A stretch of DNA of 64,000 nucleotides. It comes from Gordionus sp. m RMFG-2023 (taxonomy: Eukaryota > Nematomorpha > Gordioida > Chordodea > Parachordodidae). Within the stretch, counting starts at the first letter, position 1; the number at the start of each line of letters is the position of its first letter. The notes beneath the pieces are model-generated. The model ran no database searches. It saw only the letters and a list, made by a program, of their open reading frames with translations, and was not told the DNA's origin. The stretch spans positions 50,445,561 through 50,509,560 of the forward strand of contig NC_088775.1 of NCBI RefSeq assembly GCF_954871325.1, read 5' to 3'. This document shows, one piece after another, positions 47,665 to 58,416 of this stretch. Position numbers and translations under genes: made by a program.

Positions 47665-47957
47665 GTAGTTGGATTTTTTGACCTAAAGCGCCAAAATATT
47701 CTGGATAATGAACTTATAGAAAACTTTATCAAATCTAATAACAACACTTTTTCTTTATATATTTTCCAAAGTTAAAATTACTCTTTATTAAATATAATGT
47801 TGTTCTAACATCAAGTGCTCCCGTAGAGCGCTTGTTCAGTCTAGGTAAGCTCATTTTTGGAGATAAACGAGCACGTCTCCTAGATAATAACTTTGAAATT
47901 AATTTGTTGTTAAAAGCAAATAAACATTTATTAGATTCTAATTTTTATGAAAAATAA
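47665..47957 (+). pseudogene. C-terminal part of the outer hAT transposase
   Basis: The plus strand reads VGFFDLKRQNILDNELIENF. After a frame interruption it continues [20 protein letters not shown], then [20 protein letters not shown], and stops at 47957. This is the hAT dimerisation motif of the same BED-type group as 12289-12475. It belongs to the 43405-48270 element, since the strand and distance from the right end fit. Upstream parts of this gene were not found. Confidence 0.75.
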
Positions 47958-48278
47958 AAGTTTTTTTTTCAATGCAAATATATATTTTTATAATCGATGT
48001 AAATATTCAATTTTGCGATATTTTTTTATATAAATAAATTGTATATTATTTTAAATAACTGATTATACTTTGTTTATCCTATTTTTTATATTAAATAAAT
48101 GCATTCAATAAATAAATAATGCGCATATGAATGATGTACAAAGTAAGTAACTAGTTACTTTTGAAAATAACTGTAACTAATAACTAGGTAACTAGTAACT
48201 GTAACTAGTTATGTTTTTGCCAATGTAACTGTAACTAGTTATGTTTCAAAAGTAACTTTTAAGATCACTAATACAATG

Positions 48279-49662
48279 CTATTACATAATTAACTATGAA
48301 TTTCTAAACATGTCTGGATTTTAAATAAAATCCGCTGGACCGACAAATCTCTTGCACCGACTCCTGTTCTCCCCTATTACCAAATAAAAACCTGCAACCC
48401 TGTATTATAACATTTATATAAATTATAATGCATGGTTTAATGAAACATTTATGTAACTTATAGCGGAAGTGATTTTATCAAATTCGCCTCCCACTCATTG
48501 AAATTGTTTTCTCTAATATTATAAAGAGTAAAATTTTCAAAATTGTAAATCCTAAACGCTATAGGATCTGATAAATACTTGGTTTATAATATTAATATAT
48601 ATAAGAAAACGTTACCAACGCTTTAATTTATAATAAAATTTGTTTTTCTTATTCTAAGTTTTATATTTATTTTAATATTTTTTAATTTTATAAACATTTA
48701 ACTAAAATTTAAGCAACCATAGTTTTTTTCTTCAATAAATTAATTTTTCCCATATGTGAATATATTTTTTTGAGCTAGAGAATGCTAATTGTGCATTAAG
48801 AGTAAATTCTTTCATATCTGTCATATTTCACCACAGTCAGGTAATCGGGAGGGGGGAGGGGTCTTCACAAATTTGCCCACCCTCCTCCCTCTACAAAAAA
48901 TATATACAATATATCACTATAAAAAAGAATTTGAAAGAAAAACATTTTAAAATAAAGACTATAAGTCAAAATTTTAAAAAAATAAACATTTTTATTTTTA
49001 AAAAAAGTGAAAACCCCAAATTATTTTTAAAAAAATTTAATATAGCCAAATGCCTTTACAAAAAATGGCCTGAAGACCTCCAATAAAATTAGAGAAAACT
49101 CCACCTAATAATGCCCCACACCTGACCAAAAATCTAACTATGCTTGTAAACCTCAAGATAGACAGCAGAAAAACACTCAGGCAACGAATACATATATGAA
49201 AAACTTTAAGATCATTTTAAAAACTTTATTACTTAAAATTCTGTCGATATTTTTGCCTGAATTTTTTAACAAGCTTAACATTTTTAGATAAATTATATGT
49301 GTGCGAAATTAATTATGATTTTTTTCTGTAGTTCAAGAGTTATTAGGGTTTTTGGGGCTTGGGGTCAGACAGATCACATGTTCACCCATGTAACTTTTTT
49401 CATCTGTTTTGACATTGATATAGTAAGCATAAATAAAACGTTTTTTATATAAAATTTTATTAATAAAGTATATTATATTAATATTTGAACCTTAGTGATA
49501 TATCAGTAATTTAATGATTATTTCATTTTTGATATCATTTTATAGTATTTAAATAACTTGTGATAGTTTTAAGAATAATAATAACAATTAAAATCATTAA
49601 CTAGCTTATTTATTATATTTTCAAAATATGATAGCTACAAATTAATTTGATTTCAATATATA
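48279..49662. repeat. Gene-free stretch holding repeat Z, copy 2
   Basis: At 48838-49030 repeat Z (inverse of 33637-33842) starts with GGGAGGGGGGAGGGG and CCCACCCTCCTCCCTC. The rest (48279-48837 and 49031-49662) is AT-rich with no gene recognised. Confidence 0.55.
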
Positions 49663-50543
49663 CATTGTCGTACGCAGCGGGGGGGGGGGCAAATCCCCTC
49701 CCAAAGCCAAAAAATGCAGATGCCGGATATATTTTCCAAAAATATTATTGTTTATATTAATTTATATTTGTTAATATTTATTCCTATCTCATATTAAATA
49801 TATATTTAATTACATTTATTTATCACATTCATCTATTAAGTTATTTATCACATTCATCTATTAAGTTATTTATCAATTAATTTCGATTTCAAGTTTTCAT
49901 TGGCGTAATATTTACCTATTATTTTCAAATTTCTAGTGGCGTAATATTTATCTACCATTTTCATATTTCTAGTCAAATAATAATTATTCTGAAACTCCTT
50001 GTCCAACAGGGACAAAGAAAGTGCAAGCTTGTCCAATGAGATGGAGTCTCCGCCATCAAGCAGTAACAGCTTTTATGGAGTTAGAAGTTCCGATTATTAA
50101 TGCTATTTCTGAAATATCACAATGGCCTGAAAGAAATATTTGCTCAGAAGCAAGAAAATTATTGGATTCAATACTTATTTCAATTTTTTTTTCTCATTAG
50201 AATTATTTAATTATACAACTATTTTATGTAATACTTTTCAAAAACGTGACATTGACTTGATTAAGAAGATGAGAATAGCGGAGAGCATTTTATTAGAACT
50301 CTAGGAAATTAGGGCTAATGTTGATAAAGAATTTCAATTTTATATGTTATCGTTGAGTCAAAAGGAGAGCTATACGTTTTTAATATTTGTCTCACTCGAT
50401 TTGCAGCAAGGCAAGCTCATTGTCAAAACATTAGTATAAGATCAGTAGAAAAGTATTATAAAACTATAATTCAAATAAATGAATGGTTTTTAATTCACCA
50501 TGCAGCACTTACCAATCTGCAGATATTACTTCCACAAAAGCCT
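49663..50543 (+). mobile_element. Second, truncated copy of the G/C-run hAT family
   Basis: The left tip CATTGTCGTACGCAGC plus a run of about 12 G, then CAAAGCCAAAAAATGCAGAT, matches the start of the 13049-15163 element. The coding remnant matches too, near 50020-50130, with RWSLRHQAVTAFMELE and PIINAISEISQWPERN in one frame. The match stops at about 50543 (CACAAAAGCCTTCC). The right end is missing, so this copy is truncated. Confidence 0.8.
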
Positions 50544-50830
50544 TCCTGTAACGTTTTAAAAATACTTCATTTTTTTATATACTCCTTTAAGCTTATTTGT
50601 GGAGTATTTTCAGATCATATTGTTCGATTATAATGTATTTACATATCAGAGTATATTTAGATCAATGTAATTTTTATAATGATATTTTTTTGAAAAAGTG
50701 CTCATGTCAATCAAGAAACATTATTCTGGAGCTGATGATGCTGAGGCGATTTTTTTGAATTTCCAGTCAAATTTTTTAGGTCGCAAAGGATATTTACCCC
50801 GTTGGCGCCTTTTTTAAACTCCATTTTAAA
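50544..50830 (+). other. Unassigned stretch with a 37-codon ORF
   Basis: A small ORF at 50704-50817 reads MSIKKHYSGADDAEAIFLNF, then QSNFLGRKGYLPRWRLF. It has no recognised family. It could be a real short exon, since the composition is protein-like, or chance. It precedes the exon-like tandem repeat. Confidence 0.25.
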
Positions 50831-51305
50831 AAATAAATACAGGTTCATATTCATATATTTTACATTATAAATTTTATTTTATTATAGAAAATAAAAGAAG
50901 CTACAAATTTATCATTGATTCAAGAAGCTAAAGATTTATTATTGATTCAAGAAGCTAAAGATTTAAAAATACAGGTTCATATTAATATATTTTACATTAT
51001 AAATTTTATTTTATTTTAGAAAATAAAAGAAGCTAAAGATTTATCATTGATTCAAGAAGCTAAAGATTTAAAAACAGGTTCATATTAATATATTTTACAT
51101 TATAAATTTTATTTTATTTTAGAAAATAAAAGAAGCTAAAGATTTATCATTGATTCAAGAAGCTAAAGATTTAAAAACAGGTTCATATTAATATATTTTA
51201 CATTATAAATTTTATTTTATTTTAGAAAATAAAAGAAGGCTAAAGATTTATCATTGATTCAAGAAGCTAAAGATTTAAAAACAGGTTCATATTAATATAT
51301 TTTAC
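50831..51305 (+). repeat. Exon-like tandem repeat, unit about 103 bp
   Basis: About four units. Each has an intron-like 45-bp part that starts GTTCATATTAATAT and ends TTTATTTTAG, and an exon-like part of about 58 bp reading AAAATAAAAGAAGCTAAAGA and on to TTTAAAAACAG. Splice-type borders repeat in every unit. The first unit has an extra internal copy of ATTGATTCAAGAAGCTAAAG. It ends about 30 bp before the ATG of the MULE gene at 51334. Confidence 0.8.
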
Positions 51306-51333
51306 ACTATAGATTTATATATTTATTTTAATT

Positions 51334-52045
51334 ATGTCATTATATCTTAATGCTAAATTTAATTCTATACATGAATTAAACAATGCCATATCTATATATG
51401 AAAAAGAAATTTTTTTTAACATAGTTATTAATAAATCAGACTTATTAAAGGAACCTTATAGCAAAGCATTTATAGCTCAATATAAATATAATCGAGTTTA
51501 TTATATATGTAAATATGGACTGAAAAAAAAATCCAAGTCTAGAGGTATAAGATCCTCATCTAGTCTTTGCAAGGAATGTATTTTTAATATCACAGTCTTT
51601 CTTCAGTGTGATAAACTAAATGTGTATTCTTTAGATATTGTCACATTTGTAAAAGATCATAAAAACCATGATCTAGGTTAGACATATTTATTTGATTTTT
51701 AACTAACATGATTTATATAATCAAGATAAAAAACTATATGAGATGCTCCCTAAACAAAGAAGGCTTTCTCCAATAAAAAAACAAATTGTGGAGCAAGCTA
51801 TCACTTTTAAAGCTAATAAGGTGAAAATACAAGAATATGTTCTTAATTCAGGTCAGATGATGACTCTGAGAGATATTCATAATATTTCAGCCAAATTAAA
51901 CAAGCCATCTGATAATATATTACTTGATGTAATAAATCAACTCAGGGAAGATAATGGAGCTGTAGTGGAAATCCTAGAAAATGATAGTGAATTGTTGGGC
52001 ATTTACTTTCAAGATGCTAGCATGCTCCATTATCTTTTTCAAACT
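51334..52045 (+). pseudogene. ZSWIM-type MULE, N-terminal part, cut by an LTR element
   Basis: The N-terminal part of a Mutator-like transposase of the ZSWIM1/3-like group. Exon 1 (51334-51676) starts MSLYLNAKFNSIHELNNAIS, with VYYICKYGLKKKSKSRGIRS, then SSLCKECIFNITVF and a FVKDHKNHDL ending. A 49-nt intron (51677-51725) keeps the frame. Exon 2 begins DKKLYEMLPKQRRLSPIKKQ, then EYVLNSGQMMTLRDIHNISA and LGIYFQDASMLHYLFQT. There the catalytic domain (FPEV..DATYK in relatives) should start. It stops at 52045 exactly where the LTR begins, so the LTR element inserted into or recombined at this point. The missing half was not found to the right. Confidence 0.75.
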
Positions 52046-52311
52046 TGTAAAATAACATGAATATGTGCCGGTAATAAATAAGTTTTATTAACTTTATTAA
52101 ATAAAAAATATATTTTATTAACTAACTTTTTCATTTCATACTTCAATTATATACATTTTTTATAGGTCCAAATTAGAATATAAACAAATATAAAAAAGTA
52201 AAATAATATATAAAAAAGTAAGGTTACGCCGTTTATAAAATTAGATTATAACAAAATAATAAAAGTTCAAATGCAAAAAAACAAAAAATAAAATAAAGGA
52301 ATAACGCAACA
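52046..52311 (-). repeat. 3' LTR of Gypsy element 2
   Basis: On the element's strand it starts TGTTGCGTTATTCC after a purine tract and ends ...TTTTACA. Most of it aligns with the LTRs at 57741-58001 and 58417-58669. The outermost 45 bp differ. Confidence 0.75.
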
Positions 52312-52717
52312 TTCCCCCTCTTCTGATAATTTCATCGGAGAAGTCATAGAGAGTTTGTTGTTCAAGTGGTTTATAATTTTGGTAATCAAGTTGTATCACA
52401 AATCATCATAACGTTGGCTTGTCCAATCGTTGGTTTGTATATATCGATTTTGCACGGTGGTTTGTTTAAATCGCAAGCTTGATATCCATATCGTAAATTG
52501 TCTCCATTGATCATAGCTTGTTTGATAGTACTCAATTGTTAATTATCATTTTTCCAAAATTGTTATTATCACAAATAAGTTGCGAATAAGAAATAATAGT
52601 TCATCATAAGAATAAATGAAGAATGATAAATCAATAAGATTGTTATATTTTTAGCGTTTTAATATAAGCGTTTTAATATTTAATTTAGTTTATGCAATTT
52701 AATATTTATTTTATATT

Positions 52718-55700
52718 TTAAGTTACATAGTCTTTTAAATAAACAGGTTTTTTTTTTATTCGCACAGGTCTAGAGATAGGTGTTATATCATTATTATCAG
52801 TAATTTTTATATTTTTGTCCATACTTCCCTCCTTAAAAGAATCCTTAGAGTCATAGTTAATAATTGTGTTAAAACAGTTTCTAATTCTTATTTGATCTAA
52901 ATGTCTCCTCAAAATACCTTTCTCAGTCTTAATTTGGAACATCATATCGCTTTCCTTATGTGTGATTATACCTTTGCACCATTTATCATCACCTTGTATT
53001 TTATACCAAACAAAATCTCCTACGTTAAAAGTTCTATTACGTGGTAAAGTAACGTTTATTTTATTTTTCTTCTCATCCATCGGTTTTAATAAGTCCCATT
53101 TAATTCTAATATCTCGATTAAACATTCTCTGTGATGGTGTAACTCCTGTAGTATCATTACGCGTATTTCTGTAATTAAGTAAAAATTTGCTAAGTGCGAT
53201 ATCTGGGTCTACTTTAATATTCCTTTTCATGTGTGTTTTGAACGTTCTAACCATGCGTTCAACCTGGCCATTGGATTGCTGGTGATAAGCAGATGTAAGC
53301 ACATGTTTAATACCAAAATTGTTGCAAAATTTTTTAAAATCGTTACTCGTAAAGTTAGTACCGTTATCAGTAACTATAGTTTCAGGTATTCCGTATAGCG
53401 AAATAGTTTTAAAGATTTCTTTTAAAGTAACATTAGTCGTAATATTTTTAACAGGAATAATAATTGGAAATTTGCTGTAGGCATCGACTATTATCAACCA
53501 ATTTTTTGTGAAAAACGGACCCGCATAATCTATATGTATCCTTTCAAACGGTTTAGTTGCCGAAACCCATGGTTTTTGTATCTTTATAGGATTATCGTGA
53601 TATATATTACAATCGTCACAACTTTTCACTTCCGTAACAATATCACTATTTATGCCAGGCCACCACATGTAATCTTTGGCTAAGGATTTGATTTTTCCAG
53701 CTCCCAAGTGACCTTCATGTAATGACTGTAGTATAGTTTTTCTCATAGAAGACGGAATTATAATTTTATTGCTTTTGTAAAGACAATCTTTAATTATACT
53801 TAATTCCAATTCAATGTTTTTATAAATATTATTCATTATAGGTCTGTTGTTATTAATATCATATATGACTTGTTTTAATTCCGTATCTTTCAAAGTTTCA
53901 TCACGGATTTGATCAAAGTTAATAGGTAAATCCTCATATTCATTTATAATGGTTACATTTTCAATAGTTTCATCACGACATTCTTGTGGTAATCTTGAAA
54001 GGCAATCAGGAACAACATTATATTTACCGGCTTTATACTTTATATTAAAATCATATCCTCCTAATGTAATATTCCACTTCTGGAGTCTTAACGACATGGT
54101 GCTATTATCCTTGAGACCCTTGGTGAAGATGTGAACTAGAGGCTTATGGTCAGTAATAATTGTAAATTTTGTGCCGATTAAATATTCCTGAAATCTCCTT
54201 ATGGCAAACATTATAGCGAGAGCCTCACGCTCAATATTGGTATAATTCATTTCAGATTTTAATAAAGTTCTCGACGCGAAAGCTATAGGTTTTTCTTTAC
54301 CATCTTTTTCAATATGAAATAGTACAGCTCCTAAACCACATTTTGATGCGTCAGTGGCTATCCCTATAGGTAATTCAGGGTTAAAATATGTCAAAGCAGG
54401 TGGAAGACTAATTAACTTCTTTAGATCATTAAAACTTTTAGAGTGTTCTAGATTCCAAGCCCATTTTTCTTTATTGACAATCTTATAAAGAGGATCGGCA
54501 ATTTCCGCAAAATTGTTCAAAAATTTTCTATAGTAGCCAGCCATTCCCAGAAATGTTGATAATTCAGCAGCTGATTTTGGTTCTGGCATATTAATTATTG
54601 CTTCAATTTTGTCGTGATTAGCATGAATCCCCTTAGCGTCAATATCATGACCCAGGAACCTCACTTTGTTTTTAAAGAACACACTTTTATTAAAGTTAGG
54701 TATTAGCCCAAACGATGATATTCTATTAAACACTTTTTTTATATTATTTAGGTGGGCTTCATCGTTTTTTCCAGTTATAAGTAAATCATCAATATAAAAT
54801 ATAACGTCATCCATGTCCCCGAAGATTTGATCCATAATCTGTTGAAAAATTGCAGATGAGGTCTTAAGCCCAAAAGGAAGTCTAGTAAATTGGTAATATC
54901 CCTTATGCGTAGATATGGTTAAAATATTTCTGCAACTTTTATCAATTGGAATCTGTAAGAAAGCATTTTTAAAGTCAATCTTCGTAAATTTCTTTCCTTC
55001 CGAAAGTTTAGCAATAAGATCATTAATTCGTGGTAGAGGGTATCTAAAGTCTTCTAGAGCTGGGTTTACAGTATCCTTAAAATCAGCGCAAAGCCTAATG
55101 CTCCCATCTTCTTTATAGACAGCAGTAACAGGACTTGCCCATCGGACATCATTCACCGGCTCAATAATTTTATCATGTATCCATTTTTTAAGTTCATTAC
55201 TAACAAGATTAATTTTTGAATAAGGAATACGTCTAGGCGGTATAATTTTAGGTTGGGCATCATTTCTTAAATGTAACTTGACACTTGCTTTGTTGATTGG
55301 CCCATTAGTTAATTTCGATTCACACTCTTTAATCAATTTTTTTATTTCATCTTCGTAATTAGTGTCAATATTTGCTATAAATTTATTTAAAATATTTTTG
55401 AAAGCATTGATCCACATACGTCCCAACAAGGCATTTTTACTTGATTCAACCACTACCGCTTGTAAATATTTAGACATACCATCATAAGTCACTTTAACTT
55501 GAGTAGTTCCTATGATTTTGATTAAATTCCCGTCATAAGCAGTGAGTTGTAGCTCGGATTTCTTAAGATCTCTAATACCAAGTTTTTTAGCCAGACCATG
55601 AGGTATGATAGTGTATTTGGATCCAGTGTCCACCTGCATACAAGTAACAACATCGTTCACTTTTACAGTAGTCATAAATGCGTTATCATTGTCATTAATC

Positions 55701-56815
55701 ACGTCACCAGATAAATTGTTGACATTAAAATCATTATCATCTTTGTTCTTTGTAGAATCAACTTTCTCTTCAATAATTTCTTCAATATTCATGTTGTAAT
55801 CATTATTGTATTGTATTTGCTTTTTATTATTTTCGTCGCCACTTCTATAATTATTTGAGTTGTTATTATATTGTATTTGCTTTCTCTGAATATTATCATA
55901 ACCTCTATAATTATTTGAGTTGTTGTTATATTGTATTTGCTTTCTCTGATACTTATCATTACCTCTATAATTATCTGAGTTGTTGTAATAAGATTGGTAA
56001 TTATTACGATTTCCGTCACCGTATTGGATTTGTTTTCTTTGATTATAATCATACCATGTATTATTTCTACCAAAATTCGATTGATTATTATTATTATAGC
56101 GATAATTGTTATAGTTATAATTGTTATAATTATCGTGGTATCGCGAATTATTATTACCATAATTGTATCTAAAATTATTATTGTAATTCCCATTTCTATA
56201 TCTATTATCATAATTATTTCTAAAATTATTTCGAAAATTATTATCATTTCTACTGCAAAAATTTTTATCCTTATCGGATTTTTTATCATTATTTATATAA
56301 CTTATATCATTATCCTCAGACTTAATATTACTAGAGTCCAGTTTCACCCCTAATTCCACCATCTGATTCAATGTAAGGTCAAAATTTTTGGAGAATTTAT
56401 ATTTAATTTTATCGTTTAAAGTAGATGTCCGTAATTTCTCTTTTAATCTACTATCGTCCAAAAAATTACATTTCTTATGAAGTTTCGATACTCTAATGTA
56501 CCACAGCATAAAACTCTCTGATGAGTTTTGTTGAAGAAGATTAAATTTATTAATTAAAGTATTTAAATTTAGCGCTGGTAAAAGATAGGTTAACTTTTTA
56601 ATCACAATTTTAAGATCTAAAATATCGGTATCAGAACAAATTGCCTTAATGTCGTCAAAAACTTCGTCTGATAAATTATTAAGCAAAGTATTAATTTTAA
56701 TAGAGTCCGATAATGTACTGGTCGAAAAGTAATTTAATATTCTATCTAAATAAATTTCAGTAAGAGGACCCACTAACTTAGGGATCTTATGTGTAAATTC
56801 TTGTTTAATTTCCAT
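52718..56815 (-). CDS. Gag-Pol polyprotein of Gypsy element 2
   Basis: A 1365-residue open frame that looks whole. Parts by residue, roughly: Gag at 1-370, whose second half is Asn/Tyr/Arg-rich with KQIQYNNNSNNYRG repeats and no CCHC knuckle. The protease has DTGSKYTIIP near 397. Reverse transcriptase lies at about 540-720, with YIDD near 675. RNase H lies at about 800-920, with TDASKCGLGAV, EREAL and TDHKPL. The integrase H2C2 finger is at about 1035-1075, with HEGHLGAG and CDDC. The integrase core has VDAYSKFP, VTDNGTNF and QSNGQVER. The C-terminus has WYKIQGDDKW and a basic end. It is of the same family as the element at 26861-32166, but the two are clearly diverged. Confidence 0.93.
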   Translation of the reverse strand: MEIKQEFTHKIPKLVGPLTEIYLDRILNYFSTSTLSDSIKINTLLNNLSDEVFDDIKAICSDTDILDLKIVIKKLTYLLPALNLNTLINKFNLLQQNSSESFMLWYIRVSKLHKKCNFLDDSRLKEKLRTSTLNDKIKYKFSKNFDLTLNQMVELGVKLDSSNIKSEDNDISYINNDKKSDKDKNFCSRNDNNFRNNFRNNYDNRYRNGNYNNNFRYNYGNNNSRYHDNYNNYNYNNYRYNNNNQSNFGRNNTWYDYNQRKQIQYGDGNRNNYQSYYNNSDNYRGNDKYQRKQIQYNNNSNNYRGYDNIQRKQIQYNNNSNNYRSGDENNKKQIQYNNDYNMNIEEIIEEKVDSTKNKDDNDFNVNNLSGDVINDNDNAFMTTVKVNDVVTCMQVDTGSKYTIIPHGLAKKLGIRDLKKSELQLTAYDGNLIKIIGTTQVKVTYDGMSKYLQAVVVESSKNALLGRMWINAFKNILNKFIANIDTNYEDEIKKLIKECESKLTNGPINKASVKLHLRNDAQPKIIPPRRIPYSKINLVSNELKKWIHDKIIEPVNDVRWASPVTAVYKEDGSIRLCADFKDTVNPALEDFRYPLPRINDLIAKLSEGKKFTKIDFKNAFLQIPIDKSCRNILTISTHKGYYQFTRLPFGLKTSSAIFQQIMDQIFGDMDDVIFYIDDLLITGKNDEAHLNNIKKVFNRISSFGLIPNFNKSVFFKNKVRFLGHDIDAKGIHANHDKIEAIINMPEPKSAAELSTFLGMAGYYRKFLNNFAEIADPLYKIVNKEKWAWNLEHSKSFNDLKKLISLPPALTYFNPELPIGIATDASKCGLGAVLFHIEKDGKEKPIAFASRTLLKSEMNYTNIEREALAIMFAIRRFQEYLIGTKFTIITDHKPLVHIFTKGLKDNSTMSLRLQKWNITLGGYDFNIKYKAGKYNVVPDCLSRLPQECRDETIENVTIINEYEDLPINFDQIRDETLKDTELKQVIYDINNNRPIMNNIYKNIELELSIIKDCLYKSNKIIIPSSMRKTILQSLHEGHLGAGKIKSLAKDYMWWPGINSDIVTEVKSCDDCNIYHDNPIKIQKPWVSATKPFERIHIDYAGPFFTKNWLIIVDAYSKFPIIIPVKNITTNVTLKEIFKTISLYGIPETIVTDNGTNFTSNDFKKFCNNFGIKHVLTSAYHQQSNGQVERMVRTFKTHMKRNIKVDPDIALSKFLLNYRNTRNDTTGVTPSQRMFNRDIRIKWDLLKPMDEKKNKINVTLPRNRTFNVGDFVWYKIQGDDKWCKGIITHKESDMMFQIKTEKGILRRHLDQIRIRNCFNTIINYDSKDSFKEGSMDKNIKITDNNDITPISRPVRIKKKPVYLKDYVT

Positions 56816-56884
56816 ATTTAATTAATAAGACACATATATAAGCAATTATAATATTTATTATTTTATCAATTCAAATTTTTGGTA

Positions 56885-57018
56885 TAGCTATTCATGTTTT
56901 GGTAAATATACAGATTAATTCAATGAAATCATTGTCACCATAAATATAATGTTTCCCATTTAACAATTCGAAACAATTAATCATATCTCTTAAGTTCATA
57001 AATTCGAACAGCTTTTTG
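56885..57018 (-). CDS. Partial leader ORF of Gypsy element 2
   Basis: A leader reading FMNLRDMINCFELLNGKHYI, then YGDNDFIELICIFTKT. It parallels the leader ORF of Gypsy element 1 at 31640-31891 (EDMQEAYELINGKEY). It is incomplete because the element's own sequence ends near 57020. Confidence 0.45.
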
Positions 57019-57019
57019 A

Positions 57020-58001
57020 ATTAAAATTAGGGTGTGAAATTTAAAATTTTATTTAAAGAGAGGGAAATGTGAATAATATATTATTTGCATATTTTAACCT
57101 GGGAGATAGAAAATAAACAAAAATTAATTAAACACTAAAACACGAAAAATTAAACGCTTATAAAATATGAAATGCTAAAAAATGTAAAACGCAAAAAAAT
57201 ATAAAACGCTAAAAATATAAAACGCTAAAAGTATAAAACGCTATGATTAACTTAAAAATAATATAATAATTATTATAATTTATCATTCCTTATTCTGGAT
57301 TAAAATTTTATTCCTTATTACATAAATATCATTCCTTATTACATAAATTATCATTCCTTATTACATATTTTATCATTCCTTATTACATATTTTATTGTTC
57401 CGAAATTCAAAATTTTATTCGTGCATATTATTCATATATTTGATTTGATCAACTATTCCAAATTACATATTCTGATTTATTCCAAATTCCAATATTCAAC
57501 TGGAAAAATGATAATTAACAATTGAGTACGATCAAACAAGCTATGATTAATGGAGAAAATTATATGGATATCAAGCTTGTGATTAAACAAACCACCGTGC
57601 AAAATCGATTAATACAAACCAACGATTGGACAAGCCAACGTTATGATGATTTGTGATACAACTTGATTACCAAAATTATAAACCACTTGAACAACAAACT
57701 CTCTATGACTTCTCCGATGAAATTATCAGAAGAGGGAGAATGTTGCGTTATTCCTTTATCTTATTTTTTGTTTTTTGCATTTGAACTTTTATTATTTTGT
57801 TATAATCTAATTTTATTTTATAAACGGCGTAACCTTACTTTTTTATATATTATTTTACTTTTTTGTATTTCGTTTTATATTCTAATTTATATGTTAGAAA
57901 ATGTATAAATACCTTAAGAAAAGAAAAAGAAAGAAGTTAATAAAATATATTTTTACTGACTCGAACCTCGCGCGATATCGTCACCAACCTTATTCTTTGC
58001 A
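57020..58001 (+). repeat. Left arm of a large inverted repeat (Gypsy 3' end plus LTR)
   Basis: The internal 3' region of a related Gypsy element (57020-57740, plus orientation) is followed by a purine tract and a 261-bp LTR (57741-58001, TGTTGCG..TTTGCA). Right after it, at 58002-58018, TGGTGCCCTTTGGGTGG looks like a primer-binding site. The arm is the inverse of 58417-59370 with high identity. It contains repeated GGAATGATA and AAAACGCTAAA words. The ORF at 57663-57908 is not a gene. Confidence 0.8.
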
Positions 58002-58018
58002 TGGTGCCCTTTGGGTGG

Positions 58019-58416
58019 TGGACTAGAAAAAGATGACTACCTAATCTGCTGAGATGACCATCTAATCTATGACGATTGCTTAATCCATTCAGATGACTCT
58101 ATTTATATGACTACCTATTGTGATGATTGCTTAATCCATTGAGATGACTCTATTTAGACTACCTATTGTGACGATTGTTTAATCCATTGAGATGACTCTA
58201 TTTATATGACTACCTATTGTGTTGATTGCTTAACCTATGGAGATGACTACCTATTATGACTCTACCTTGTGCTTAACCTATGGAGATGACTACCTATTAT
58301 GACTACCTTATCTATTGTGATGTTATGACTACCTTATCTATTGTGACTACCTAAACTACTGAGATGACCAAGAATCAAACCTTAGTACGTTCTTTCATGC
58401 AAAAAACTTCTTTCCA
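58019..58416. repeat. Spacer of the inverted repeat, GATGACTACC tandem repeats
   Basis: A degenerate tandem repeat of about 55-60 bp: GATGACTCTATTTATATGAC, TACCTATTGTGATGATTGCT and TAATCCATT. Its last 150 bp (to TTCATGCAAAAAACTTCTTT) recur in inverse orientation at 59893-60010. Confidence 0.75.

Larger units (their letters stand above)
43405..48270 (+). mobile_element. hAT element with GTAACTAGTTAC ends, hosting nested elements
   Basis: The tips are TAGTGATGTTAAGGTAAC and the inverse of TAGTGATCTTAAAAGTTAC, flanked by the 8-bp duplication ATACAATG at 43397-43404 and 48271-48278. Both ends hold several copies of the palindrome GTAACTAGTTAC or its halves. The element's own transposase survives only as a C-terminal part (47665-47957, plus). 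The rest of its 4.9 kb is filled by later material: an AT minisatellite, a retroelement tail, a ZMYM1-type hAT gene on the minus strand, and two tandem arrays. Confidence 0.92.
52046..57020 (-). mobile_element. Ty3/Gypsy LTR retrotransposon 2
   Basis: A minus-strand Gypsy element. At the left is a 266-bp 3' LTR (52046-52311, TG..CA) with the polypurine tract beside it. The Gag-Pol reading frame looks whole. On the right, the leader with part of a small ORF runs to about 57020 and is then replaced by an inverted copy of related 3' sequence. A 5' LTR at the expected place and orientation is lacking, so the element is incomplete at that side. The internal 3' region (52312-52717) resembles 58670-59370 in its first part only. 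It is younger than most elements here, judging by the open frame. Confidence 0.85.

Noticed and set aside
47486-47668. 60-codon ORF at the GC-richer element end
   Set aside because: It reads across an element terminus with no protein family features.
55789-56353. Ile/Tyr-rich ORFs on both strands opposite Gag of Gypsy element 2 (and the same at 30589-31125)
   Set aside because: They are shadows of the AAT/TAT-rich Gag codons in other frames.
57663-57908. ORF of 81 codons ending in a hydrophobic stretch
   Set aside because: It lies in the 3' internal region and LTR of a Gypsy end. The mirror copy at 58417-59370 does not preserve it, and the hydrophobic part is just T-rich LTR sequence.
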